A stretch of 9,765 nucleotides of DNA, taken from positions 1 through 9,765 of the forward strand of contig JAUVKA010000118.1 of NCBI GenBank assembly GCA_030592205.1, given 5' to 3'. Source of the DNA: Bacteroidota bacterium. GTDB lineage: Bacteria; Bacteroidota; Bacteroidia; Bacteroidales; UBA12481. The position numbers and the translations under genes were made by a program. Positions 1-7,343 of the stretch are shown piece by piece; within the stretch, counting starts at the first letter, position 1, and every line of letters starts with the position of its first letter. The notes beneath the pieces were generated by a model, which was given only the letters and a program-made list of their open reading frames with translations, was not told the origin of the DNA and did no database searches.

Positions 1-12
1 CGAGCGGGGTGG

Positions 13-61
13 TCTTGCGTCTTGTATCTTGTATCTTGTATCTTGCGTCTTGTATTTTGTT
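13..61 (+). repeat. Seven-base tandem array, TCTTGYR
   Basis: Six consecutive perfect-period units begin at 13, 20, 27, 34, 41 and 48: TCTTGCG, TCTTGTA (three times), TCTTGCG, TCTTGTA. A degenerate seventh unit (TTTTGTT) ends at 61. The invariant core is TCTTG and the last two bases alternate between CG and TA. The array lies just upstream of the ROK kinase gene, and its last unit supplies a TTG that could act as the -33 element of that gene's promoter. A related array (TCTTCCA, TCTTGCG, TCTTACG) lies at 9251-9271. Function unknown; it may be slippage-prone spacer DNA or a dispersed intergenic repeat. Confidence 0.85.
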
Positions 62-77
62 TTTTTTCCCACCTTTG
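50..77 (+). promoter_or_regulatory. Possible Bacteroidota-type promoter for the ROK kinase
   Basis: CACCTTTG at 70-77 matches the Bacteroidota -7 consensus TAnnTTTG except for its first base. A TTG at 50-52, inside the last repeat unit, lies 17 bases upstream and could be the -33 element. This leaves about 39 bases before the ATG at 117. The assignment is by motif only and is weakened by the first-base mismatch. Confidence 0.35.
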
Positions 78-116
78 TGAGGCGCAAATAATTAATGAAG
101 TTTAAAGCATTATACA

Positions 117-1217
117 ATGACAACATCATCTAAGCAACCGGTAGTATTAACCCTGGATGCGGGGGGAACAAATTTTGTTTTTTCAGCACTGCAAGGGAGT
201 AGTGAACTTGCAGAAGCCCTGGTTCTTCCATCCAATGCTGATCAACTGGATAAGTGTCTTGGAAATATTGTCAGTGGCTTTGAGCAAATGATTGAAAAGA
301 TCGGACAAAAGCCTGATGCTATAAGTTTTGCCTTTCCCGGACCGGCCGATTACAGTCTTGGTGTAATTGGTGACCTTCCGAATTTTCCTTCTTTCAGAGG
401 AGGCGTACCACTCGGACCAATCCTGGGAAAGCATTTCAAGCTACCAGTTTTTATCAATAATGATGGTGATCTTTATGCTTATGGGGAAGCCTTAATGGGA
501 TATCTGCCGGGGCTTAATAGGACATTAGGTGAGAAGGGCTCTGTAAAGACATTCCGAAACCTTATTGGGATAACCCTTGGAACGGGATTTGGAGCCGGTA
601 TTGTCCTCGACAAATATCTCCTGCGAGGAGATAATTCCTGTGGAGCTGAAATCCATAATGCAATCAATAAATATAATCCTCTCTGGAATGCTGAGGAGGG
701 CGTTAGCACAAGGGCCATTCAGCGTGTTTATGCTGAGGCGGGCGGTACATCCTTTGATGGAGATCTGATGCCGGTGGATATTTCAGCAATTGCCAATGGT
801 GAGAAACCCGGATCGCAGTCAGCCGCAGTTGAAGCTTATCGGCAATACGGTGAAAACCTTGGATCTTCAATAGCCGATATCCTAACTTTTGTTGATGGTA
901 TTGTGGTTCTTGGAGGAGGTATCGTAGCTGCATGGGATCTATTCTCTCCGGCAATGTTCAGGGAGCTGAGACGGAATATATATAATTTCAAAGGTCAGGT
1001 TTCCAGCCGTTTATCATACAAGGTTTACAATCTTGAAGACCAGGGTATCATGGATGAATTTGCCAAAGGAAGAGGAGTAAATCTTCCTATTCCCGGAACA
1101 GATGAAACTGTTGCCTATGATTCTCTTGCAAGGGTAGGGGTAGGATTCAGCAAGCTGGGCGCATCAAAGGCGATCTCACTCGGATCCTATGCATACGCCG
1201 AACAACAATTGGGATAG
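117..1217 (+). CDS. ROK-family sugar kinase, glucokinase/GlcNAc kinase type
   Basis: A 366-residue cytoplasmic kinase of the ROK (repressor, ORF, kinase) family, expected to phosphorylate a hexose such as glucose or GlcNAc with ATP. Visible motifs are the N-terminal phosphate-binding loop DAGGTN at residues 14-19, a sugar-binding segment NNDGD at 114-118 with Asp116 as likely catalytic base, a second glycine-rich nucleotide loop GTGFGAG around 155-161, and the adenosine motif VVLGGGIV at 263-270. There is no DNA-binding N-terminus, so this is a kinase and not a NagC/XylR-type repressor. The usual ROK zinc motif CxCGxxGCxE is absent, and the ExGH substrate motif appears only as E178-I-H180. 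From memory, related Bacteroidota kinases of this length also lack the zinc site. The ATG at 117 gives a natural start; an upstream ATG at 95 is out of frame. The stop is three bases from the stop of the opposing gene. Substrate cannot be fixed from sequence. Confidence 0.88.
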   Translation: MTTSSKQPVVLTLDAGGTNFVFSALQGSSELAEALVLPSNADQLDKCLGNIVSGFEQMIEKIGQKPDAISFAFPGPADYSLGVIGDLPNFPSFRGGVPLGPILGKHFKLPVFINNDGDLYAYGEALMGYLPGLNRTLGEKGSVKTFRNLIGITLGTGFGAGIVLDKYLLRGDNSCGAEIHNAINKYNPLWNAEEGVSTRAIQRVYAEAGGTSFDGDLMPVDISAIANGEKPGSQSAAVEAYRQYGENLGSSIADILTFVDGIVVLGGGIVAAWDLFSPAMFRELRRNIYNFKGQVSSRLSYKVYNLEDQGIMDEFAKGRGVNLPIPGTDETVAYDSLARVGVGFSKLGASKAISLGSYAYAEQQLG

Positions 1218-1220
1218 ATT

Positions 1221-1745
1221 CTATTTTCTTTTGCGGTAAAGTCCATCAAAAGAGGTGGTGAAGGTGAGGCCGCCATCGCCTGATTGTTCCCATAATTGAC
1301 GAACGGTTCCATCTTCATTCTCCGACCAGGTGATTCGGTGGATTATCCGGTTTCCATTTTGGTCTGTTTTCTCTTTGCTTTCCATGATCATTTTGTTGTC
1401 CTTGAATTCCCCGGCCAATTCCAGTACAGTGCCCTGGTTATCTACCCAGACCTGCTTCCATTTTTTATCCGATTTATCATAAAAATTATAGGAGGTGCCG
1501 GTATATGAACTTTCCACCGACTTCCAACTTTCGCGAATAATACAACCTCTTTCGATTTTGATTATTTTATTAAAACCGGCCATCTTTCCCTTGGCATAAA
1601 CTACCCAATCTCCAAGCCAAAAATCAAATTGTTGGTATTTTTCTGTGCAGCAAGGACAAACAGGATTTTGCTGCTGTGCCAATAATTGAGGTGTTGCAGA
1701 TAAAATGAATATTACAATACTCACAAAAACAGCAAGTTTCTTCAT
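1221..1745 (-). CDS. Secreted calycin/lipocalin-like protein of unknown function (DUF1579-like)
   Basis: A 174-residue exported protein. The start at 1745 is chosen over an in-frame ATG at 1829, because it opens directly on a good signal peptide (MKK, then a hydrophobic run at 4-18, cleavage likely after LLA at 23). The longer form would bury that signal behind 28 residues. The mature N-terminus carries a cysteine cluster C30-P-C32-C33, followed by FDFWLGDW at 40-47. This GxW-type signature opens the first strand of calycin-like barrels. Later segments (GTSYNFYD, WKQVWVDNQG, RITWSENEDGTVRQLWEQS, FDGLYRKRK at the end) are repeated W/D/G-rich beta strands typical of a small barrel that could bind a ligand. 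No catalytic motif is seen. It resembles DUF1579-like proteins, but family membership is from memory. The gene converges on the ROK kinase with a 3-base gap and so has no room for its own terminator. Confidence 0.75.
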   Translation of the reverse strand: MKKLAVFVSIVIFILSATPQLLAQQQNPVCPCCTEKYQQFDFWLGDWVVYAKGKMAGFNKIIKIERGCIIRESWKSVESSYTGTSYNFYDKSDKKWKQVWVDNQGTVLELAGEFKDNKMIMESKEKTDQNGNRIIHRITWSENEDGTVRQLWEQSGDGGLTFTTSFDGLYRKRK

Positions 1746-1768
1746 ATATATTTTTGCATTAGACTTAA

Positions 1769-1776
1769 CAAATTTA
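1769..1776 (-). promoter_or_regulatory. Candidate -7 element for the calycin-like gene
   Basis: Read on the minus strand, this is TAAATTTG, a full match to the Bacteroidota -7 consensus TAnnTTTG, 23 bases before the chosen ATG at 1745. It supports the shorter start, since a promoter here would lie inside the longer reading frame beginning at 1829. No convincing TTTG/TTG -33 element is seen at the expected distance. Confidence 0.4.
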
Positions 1777-1965
1777 CGAAATGATATGCTAATAGATGGA
1801 TTGAATACTAAAATTCCTGTGGCGTTCACAAATTGAAGATCAGTATTTTAACTAAAGTTTAACAAAAACAGGCTTAATTAACTTCATTTTTCAGTCGGTC
1901 TGCTAAATTTCTGATCATAAAAATCAGTATCAAATTCATGCACGCCATCACTCCATGATAAATTG

Positions 1966-1973
1966 TACCTTTG
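1966..1973 (+). promoter_or_regulatory. Candidate -7 element for the GH3-cyclophilin operon
   Basis: TACCTTTG is an exact fit to the Bacteroidota -7 consensus TAnnTTTG and ends 31 bases before the ATG at 2005, a plausible leader length. A -33 TTTG/TTG is not obvious around 1940-1947. The leader is AT-rich and lacks a Shine-Dalgarno sequence, as is usual in this phylum. Confidence 0.5.
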
Positions 1974-2004
1974 AGGACTATCTAACAGCTTTGAATTTTT
2001 TCTA

Positions 2005-4974
2005 ATGCCAAAAATCTTATTAAGTCTTATAGTCCTGAGTTTTCCCTTGATAAATATCTATGCTCAGGACACAGTTACTGAAACGGCTGCCACCTCAAAG
2101 GACATGTGGGTTGATTCTGTGTACAATACACTTGATCAGCAGGAAAGAATCGCCCAATTGATAATGATTCCTGCCTGGTCAAATAAGGGAGCAGTGCATG
2201 AAATGGAGCTGGATAGTCTGGTGAGGAAGCATAAAATTGGTGGAATTGCTTTTTTCCAGGGAGGGCCAAATCAACAGGTCAGAATAATTAATCACTTGCA
2301 ATCTATCAGTAAGGTTCCGATGATTATGGGCTTAGATGCCGAATGGGGTCTGGGAATGCGGCTTGATAGTACTATGAGATTTCCCTACCAGGTAGCTTTG
2401 GGTGCAATCCAAAACGATTCGCTGATCTACCAAATGGGCAGAGAGATTGGCCGCCAGCTACGTGCAGTAGGAATTCAAATGAATTTTGCACCGGTGGTGG
2501 ATGTTAATAACAACCCGGAGAATCCGGTAATAAACTATCGTTCTTTCGGTTCTGACCCAAATCGTGTTGCTACAAAAGGGATTGCTTATATGAAAGGATT
2601 GCAGGAGGAGAACATCATTTCTACTGCAAAACACTTTCCCGGTCATGGCGATACCCATACCGATTCCCATTTGGCCTTACCTCTTATTGGCCATGATTTA
2701 GAAAGACTGACAGAAGTGGAGCTCTATCCTTTCAAACAATTGATTGACAGTGGTCTGTGGGGAATTATGGTTGCCCATTTAAATATTCCTGCTCTTGATC
2801 CGGAACCAGGTATACCAACCACATTATCAGCTCCGGTCGTTAGTGGCTTGCTTAAGAATGATATGGGCTATAATGGTCTGGTTGTTACTGACGCTTTAAA
2901 TATGAAAGGTGTGGCTGATCAATTCCCTCCCGGCGAAGTAGAGCTAAGGGCTTTTATGGCAGGGAATGATATGCTGGTGTATGTGCGGGATGTGAAAATT
3001 GCTGTTGACGCCATTCAAAAGGCAATTCAGGATGGTAGAATTAGTGATGAAGATGTAGAAAATCGATGTAAAAAAATACTAGAAGCCAAGTATCAAGCCG
3101 GATTGGCTGATCTAAAAGAAATTGAAACATCAAAACTGAGTGAACAATTATTTCCGATATCAGCTCAGGTTCTTAGACGGGAATTAACGAAATCTTCGTT
3201 GACTGTTCTTAAGAATGAGGACGATATCCTTCCGATAAAAAAACTGGAATCGAAAAATATTGCATCCTTATGCCTGGGACGCGACAGGAAGAATAGTTTT
3301 CAAACACGTTTGGAGAAATATACCAGAATGGATGCATTCTCCATCGATAAAGAAACGGATCCGGCTGAGTTTGACTCCCTGTTAGTTAAGCTTGAAAAAT
3401 ATGATCTGGTAATAATAGGTGTCCATAATATGGATATGAGGGCATCCAATAATTTTGGGATGACCCTTGAGGAAGCAGCTTTCCTACGGGAAATTACTTC
3501 CCGACAAAAAACTGTTGTCTCTTTGTTTGGAAATCCATATGCTCTTGGAGTAATTCCTGATATCGATAAAGCTTCCGGATTAATTCTTGCTTATTATGAT
3601 AACACTCTTGCCCGGGATTTTACTGCTCAACTTATTTTTGGTGGAATTGGTGCTGATGGCCAGTTGCCCGTTGATATCAATTCAGAGTTTAAGGCCGGTG
3701 ACGGTTTGAATATTAAAGGGGGAATCAGGTTTTCTTATGTGTTGCCTGAGGAAGTTGGTATAGATCACATCTACCTGAAAAAAAAAATTGATTCAATTTG
3801 TCAACTAGGTATAGATTCAGCTGCTTACCCGGGATGTCAGGTTTTTGCTGCCCGGGATGGAAAGGTATTTTTCCATGAATGTTATGGCTTCCATACTTAT
3901 GATAAAAAACAAGTTGTTCAGACATCTGATATATTCGATCTGGCTTCGATTACTAAGGTGACAGGCCCCCTGCCTCCCCTGATTCGTCTTTATGATGAAG
4001 GAAAAATCAAACTTGATGATCCATTTTCACATTATTGGCCTATGTTTAAAAGAACTGATAAGGAGGGGTTCACGGTTCGGGAAGGCTTAGCTCATTATGC
4101 TCAGCTGACTCCCTGGATACCATATTATAAAGAAGCAAAAATTAAGGAATGCTCATTTGGGAGGGGTGATATAAAAATGGATTCATCAAAAAGATTCTCC
4201 GATAGGATTTCCGAAGAATTTTGGGTAAAAGGCAAGTATAAGAAGACTATCTATGATGAAATTGTTAAATCACCTTTACTAAGTAAGAAGGAATATGTGT
4301 ATTCCGGACTGCTCTCCTATATTTATCCGGAGTTAATAGAGAATCTTACCGGGCAGAATTATCAGGAATATCTGTATAATGAATTCTACAGACCATTGGG
4401 GGCCTGGACCCTGGTGTATAAACCTCTCAGGTGGTTTCCGGCCGAAAGGATTGTGCCTACTGAGAAAGATGATTTCTTTCGTATGGAGCAGATCAGGGGA
4501 TATGTACATGATGAGGGTGCAGCAATGATGGGTGGTGTATCAGGGAATGCAGGGCTATTTTCTACCGCTGAAGATCTTGCTAAACTGCATCAGATGTATC
4601 TTTGGAAAGGCAGTTATGGAGGCCGGCAATTTCTGTCCACAGCGGCAATGGAAGAATTTACCCGCTGCCAGTATTGTGAGGATGATAACCGTCGCGGCCT
4701 TGGTTTCGATAAGCCCCTGGTTAGAAATGATACCCTTGATCCGATTGATGCCTATCCTGCCCATAGTGTCAGCTCATCAAGTTTTGGCCATTCGGGATAT
4801 ACGGGAACACTGGTATGGGCCGATCCTGAATCAGGAATTCTTTATGTCTTTTTCTCAAACCGGGTATACCCCACTCGTGAAAACTCGAAATTATATGATC
4901 TGAATATCAGGTCAGCTATCCTGGAGACATTCTATAATGCAATGGAGAATAAAAATGATGAAGATTCAGATTAA
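2005..4974 (+). CDS. Exported NagZ-like GH3 beta-N-acetylhexosaminidase fused to a class-C-type serine hydrolase
   Basis: A 989-residue two-enzyme fusion. Residues 1-20 form a signal peptide (cleavage likely IYA|QD). Residues about 30-370 are a GH3 catalytic domain of NagZ type: R179, K209-H210, the loop FPGHGDT (211-217), and the Asp220-Ser-His222 dyad serving as general acid/base in NagZ enzymes. The nucleophile should be Asp296 in VVTDALNMKG. Residues about 385-570 resemble the GH3 C-terminal domain. Residues about 580-980 are a beta-lactamase/penicillin-binding-type serine hydrolase: SxxK as S648-I-T-K651, an HxG triad as H929-S-G931, and conserved blocks GYVHDEGAAMMGGVSGNAGLFS (832-853) and GFTG-like GYTGT. 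The YxN/YxD motif reads Y766-S-G768, lacking the polar third residue. The GH3 half should remove GlcNAc from muropeptides. The second half may be a peptidase, esterase or MurNAc-L-Ala amidase; B. subtilis has adjacent separate nagZ and amiE with the same two folds. Likely periplasmic. It overlaps the next gene by 20 bases. Confidence 0.93.
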   Translation: MPKILLSLIVLSFPLINIYAQDTVTETAATSKDMWVDSVYNTLDQQERIAQLIMIPAWSNKGAVHEMELDSLVRKHKIGGIAFFQGGPNQQVRIINHLQSISKVPMIMGLDAEWGLGMRLDSTMRFPYQVALGAIQNDSLIYQMGREIGRQLRAVGIQMNFAPVVDVNNNPENPVINYRSFGSDPNRVATKGIAYMKGLQEENIISTAKHFPGHGDTHTDSHLALPLIGHDLERLTEVELYPFKQLIDSGLWGIMVAHLNIPALDPEPGIPTTLSAPVVSGLLKNDMGYNGLVVTDALNMKGVADQFPPGEVELRAFMAGNDMLVYVRDVKIAVDAIQKAIQDGRISDEDVENRCKKILEAKYQAGLADLKEIETSKLSEQLFPISAQVLRRELTKSSLTVLKNEDDILPIKKLESKNIASLCLGRDRKNSFQTRLEKYTRMDAFSIDKETDPAEFDSLLVKLEKYDLVIIGVHNMDMRASNNFGMTLEEAAFLREITSRQKTVVSLFGNPYALGVIPDIDKASGLILAYYDNTLARDFTAQLIFGGIGADGQLPVDINSEFKAGDGLNIKGGIRFSYVLPEEVGIDHIYLKKKIDSICQLGIDSAAYPGCQVFAARDGKVFFHECYGFHTYDKKQVVQTSDIFDLASITKVTGPLPPLIRLYDEGKIKLDDPFSHYWPMFKRTDKEGFTVREGLAHYAQLTPWIPYYKEAKIKECSFGRGDIKMDSSKRFSDRISEEFWVKGKYKKTIYDEIVKSPLLSKKEYVYSGLLSYIYPELIENLTGQNYQEYLYNEFYRPLGAWTLVYKPLRWFPAERIVPTEKDDFFRMEQIRGYVHDEGAAMMGGVSGNAGLFSTAEDLAKLHQMYLWKGSYGGRQFLSTAAMEEFTRCQYCEDDNRRGLGFDKPLVRNDTLDPIDAYPAHSVSSSSFGHSGYTGTLVWADPESGILYVFFSNRVYPTRENSKLYDLNIRSAILETFYNAMENKNDEDSD

Positions 4975-6961
4975 ACGAAATTCAGGAAGCAAGATCCGAT
5001 CTTTATTAATATCAAGCATTGCTATATTTTCTTTTTTTGCTGTACAAAGCAGTTTTTCCCAGAATTCAATAAATAAATTCTCCGATCCTGTAATTCGTGA
5101 GATACATGACCTTGCCGACCGCAGGGATTCCCTTGCTCTTCTGCCTTTTCTAAGGGATTCAAATCCCAATTATCGTGGAGAGGCATTGATGTGTTTTGGA
5201 AGTGTTCAGTCTATTGGTTTGATTGACAGTATTGCTCCGGCATTAAACTCTGATTTTAACGGAATCCGGATAGCTGCGGCTTTTGCCTTGGGCCAGACAT
5301 TTCACACTAAGGCGGTTCCGTATATTTTATCAGCAATAGAGAGAGATACTGTAAAGCTTGTAAAAGGAATGTTGTTCGATGCTCTTGGAAAGTGCGGTGA
5401 AGAATCTCATCTTCAATGGCTTGCTGCTCAGAATGTAGATTTTCAGGAGTCGGAAGGCCAGGCACAGGGAATACTTCGTTTTGCTCTGCGGGGAATAATT
5501 ATGCCGGAGGGCAATAGCAGAATGGTGGAAATTATTAAAAAGGGCAGTAGTACAGTTGGGGTGATTTTTGCCTCATATCATCTTGGGAGATATACGGATA
5601 CCTTATGGTTGTCAAATAATGTTGTAGAATTGGAGGAATTGTATCGTAATGAGAGAGATCCTTTGGTTAGCTCAAACCTAATCATGGCTATCATCAAGGC
5701 CCGGCAAAATGAAGCATGGCCCTATGCGGAAGATATTCTGCAATCCGATGCCGACTACAGGGAGAAAGTTAATATTCTCAAAACCCTGGGCCAGTCGAAT
5801 TGGGACAAAGCAAGAAAATTGATTTATAAGCTTGCCATTGGGCAGGATCCCAATCTGGCGGTGGCAGCTGCTGAGGCTATTGAGCGAAATGCCGGGAAGG
5901 AAGATCTGCGAAAACATCTTAAGGCTATCAGCAAAGTAAAGAATTGGAGAGCCAGGGCTTTGCTGCTTGGAAGGGCTATGGAAATATCTATCGACAAAAA
6001 GAATCTGCCAGGAAAGATTGGAAGAAGAATACTAGCATATTATACCGACTCAGAAAATAATGCTGAGAAAGCCTGGCTGTTAAAATGCCTGGTATCCAGT
6101 CCGGAAAAATATGGCTTTGTTGAACAGCAATTAAATAATCGGGATAAAATTGTTAGTACCTATGCCATGGAAACGCTGACTCTTATGGCGAAGCATGAAA
6201 ATTGCAATCAAGCCAAAGAAAAACTGGCAGCAGAAGGCATAGATCTTAATAAAGAATTCCTGCGGATTTTTAGATCCGGTATTTCATCGGGGGATATTGC
6301 TATTATCTCAATGGCTGCTTCAATACTTCGTGACCCTCAGTTAGCATATATAGAGTTAATCACTGATGTTGGGTTTCTTGAAAGAGCTCTTGAGCAGACT
6401 CAGACTCCGGATTTGATAGAGGCGAAAAACGAGTTGTTAGCTACACTGGCTTATTTGTCTGGCAAGAAGGAGGCTGGCAAGACCACTCCTGTGTATAACC
6501 ACCCGATTGATTGGGAACGGGTTATGAGAATACCATCAAAACAGCTGCTTGGGTTCAATACCAGCAAAGGAGAAATTCTTGTCCAGCTCAACGTGAATTG
6601 GTGTCCTGGTACAGTTTCGGCTTTTTTGGAACTTGTTGAAGAAGGATTTTATGATAACAAAACTATTCACAGGGTTGTGCCGAATTTTGTTGTACAGGAT
6701 GGCTGTCCCCGGGGTGATGGATGGGGAGGCCCTCCATTTTCCATTCGTTCAGAGTTTACCCCCGCACCATTTTTACCCGGGGTTCTGGGCATGGCTTCAT
6801 CTGGTAAAGATACAGAAGGCAGTCAATGGTTTTTGACTCACACTGCAACTCCGCACCTCGATGGCAAGTACACCAATTTTGGCTTCGTCGTCAGCGGAAT
6901 GGAAGTTGTTCATCAACTGGAAGTTGGGGATGTGATTGAGAGGGTGGTTGTTATTAAGTGA
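4955..6961 (+). CDS. Exported HEAT-repeat protein with C-terminal cyclophilin-type peptidyl-prolyl isomerase
   Basis: A 668-residue protein if read from the ATG at 4955. An in-frame ATG at 4937 would add six residues, but GGAG at 4944-4947 suits 4955 (or 4958), which also gives a cleaner signal peptide (basic start, hydrophobic core about 15-30, cleavage near SFSQ at 33-36). The middle, about 40-510, is a run of paired helices of HEAT/armadillo type with alanine- and leucine-rich repeats (for example IRIAAAFALG, VAAAEAIERNAG). The last ~135 residues are a cyclophilin domain: H572-R573-V574 containing the catalytic Arg, FVVQDG, GSQWFLTH at 622-629, and LDGKYTNFG at 635-643, where the usual His is Tyr. 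It should catalyse proline isomerisation in the periplasm, with the HEAT scaffold binding partner proteins. It overlaps the GH3 fusion by 20 bases, so translational coupling is likely. Its client is unknown; the upstream enzyme is a natural guess only. Confidence 0.9.
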   Translation: MMKIQIKRNSGSKIRSLLISSIAIFSFFAVQSSFSQNSINKFSDPVIREIHDLADRRDSLALLPFLRDSNPNYRGEALMCFGSVQSIGLIDSIAPALNSDFNGIRIAAAFALGQTFHTKAVPYILSAIERDTVKLVKGMLFDALGKCGEESHLQWLAAQNVDFQESEGQAQGILRFALRGIIMPEGNSRMVEIIKKGSSTVGVIFASYHLGRYTDTLWLSNNVVELEELYRNERDPLVSSNLIMAIIKARQNEAWPYAEDILQSDADYREKVNILKTLGQSNWDKARKLIYKLAIGQDPNLAVAAAEAIERNAGKEDLRKHLKAISKVKNWRARALLLGRAMEISIDKKNLPGKIGRRILAYYTDSENNAEKAWLLKCLVSSPEKYGFVEQQLNNRDKIVSTYAMETLTLMAKHENCNQAKEKLAAEGIDLNKEFLRIFRSGISSGDIAIISMAASILRDPQLAYIELITDVGFLERALEQTQTPDLIEAKNELLATLAYLSGKKEAGKTTPVYNHPIDWERVMRIPSKQLLGFNTSKGEILVQLNVNWCPGTVSAFLELVEEGFYDNKTIHRVVPNFVVQDGCPRGDGWGGPPFSIRSEFTPAPFLPGVLGMASSGKDTEGSQWFLTHTATPHLDGKYTNFGFVVSGMEVVHQLEVGDVIERVVVIK

Positions 6962-6973
6962 CAGGTAACAAAA

Positions 6974-7003
6974 AAGGGTTACGAAAGGTTACGTGGGGTT
7001 ACG
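6974..7003 (+). repeat. Three-unit 10-bp tandem repeat, nnnGGTTACG
   Basis: GGTTACG occurs at 6977-6983, 6987-6993 and 6997-7003, an exact 10-bp period with variable three-base linkers. The array fills most of the 55-bp gap between the stop codon of the cyclophilin gene and the end of the convergent antitoxin gene. The period is close to one DNA helical turn. Direct repeats on one face of the helix could bind a protein, but a dispersed intergenic repeat is equally possible. It does not form a hairpin. Confidence 0.85.
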
Positions 7004-7016
7004 CAGTACTAAAGTT

Positions 7017-7343
7017 TTACACAGTTTGTAATTCGGTTTTTTCAAGTTCAACAATGAATTTCACATTTGCTTTCAGGGCGCTGAATATTTTTAAGACAGT
7101 GCTTATTGTCATATTTCTGGCATTTCTCTCAAGCTTAGAAATTTCTGATTTCCCAACTCCAACTAGCTCACCTAGTTGCTCTTGAGTTAGGTTCCTTTTT
7201 TCTCGAGCTTGTTTAATCATATAACCAAGAATTTCAATTTTAAGATCGAATTCAAACTGATCTCTATTAGGTGTACCGGTTTTACCAATGTATTTATCCT
7301 TAAGTTCGTCAAGTGTTTTGAATTCCGGTATTTTATTTTCCAT
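7017..7343 (-). CDS. higA: HigA-like antitoxin, XRE/Cro-type helix-turn-helix
   Basis: A 108-residue antitoxin with a single XRE-family helix-turn-helix at about 40-95. The recognisable core is LTQEQLGELVGVGKSEISKLE at 52-72 (turn around Gly62-Gly64, recognition helix around Ser66-Leu71). The first 38 residues are polar and probably contact the toxin. In HigBA systems this protein neutralises the ribosome-dependent mRNA interferase and represses its own operon. It is the second gene of the pair. Its ATG shares one base with the toxin's stop codon (TAATG on the minus strand), so the two are co-translated in the toxin-first order typical of HigBA. Family assignment rests on the fold plus this order; the exact HigA subfamily is not resolvable by eye. 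Confidence 0.85.
   Translation of the reverse strand: MENKIPEFKTLDELKDKYIGKTGTPNRDQFEFDLKIEILGYMIKQAREKRNLTQEQLGELVGVGKSEISKLERNARNMTISTVLKIFSALKANVKFIVELEKTELQTV

Larger units (their letters stand above)
1746..2004. other. Divergent intergenic spacer, AT-rich
   Basis: This 259-bp gap separates two divergently transcribed exported-protein genes. It holds a -7-like element for each direction and an imperfect dyad: CTGAT at 1911-1915 pairs with ATCAG at 1923-1927, flanked by AATTT and AAATT further out. That dyad could be an operator or chance in AT-rich DNA. No RNA gene or small coding region is convincing here. Confidence 0.5.

Noticed and set aside
13..61. The heptamer array as a CRISPR-like array
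   Set aside because: Units are seven bases with no spacers, and there are no cas genes; it is a simple tandem repeat.
1746..1829. A 28-residue N-terminal extension of the calycin-like protein starting at the ATG at 1829
   Set aside because: It would place the signal peptide internally, and a TAnnTTTG promoter element lies within this stretch; the start at 1745 fits far better.
4532..4903. A 123-codon open frame on the + strand inside the GH3-serine hydrolase gene
   Set aside because: It lies wholly within strongly conserved serine hydrolase coding sequence in another frame and has no recognisable domain or start signal.
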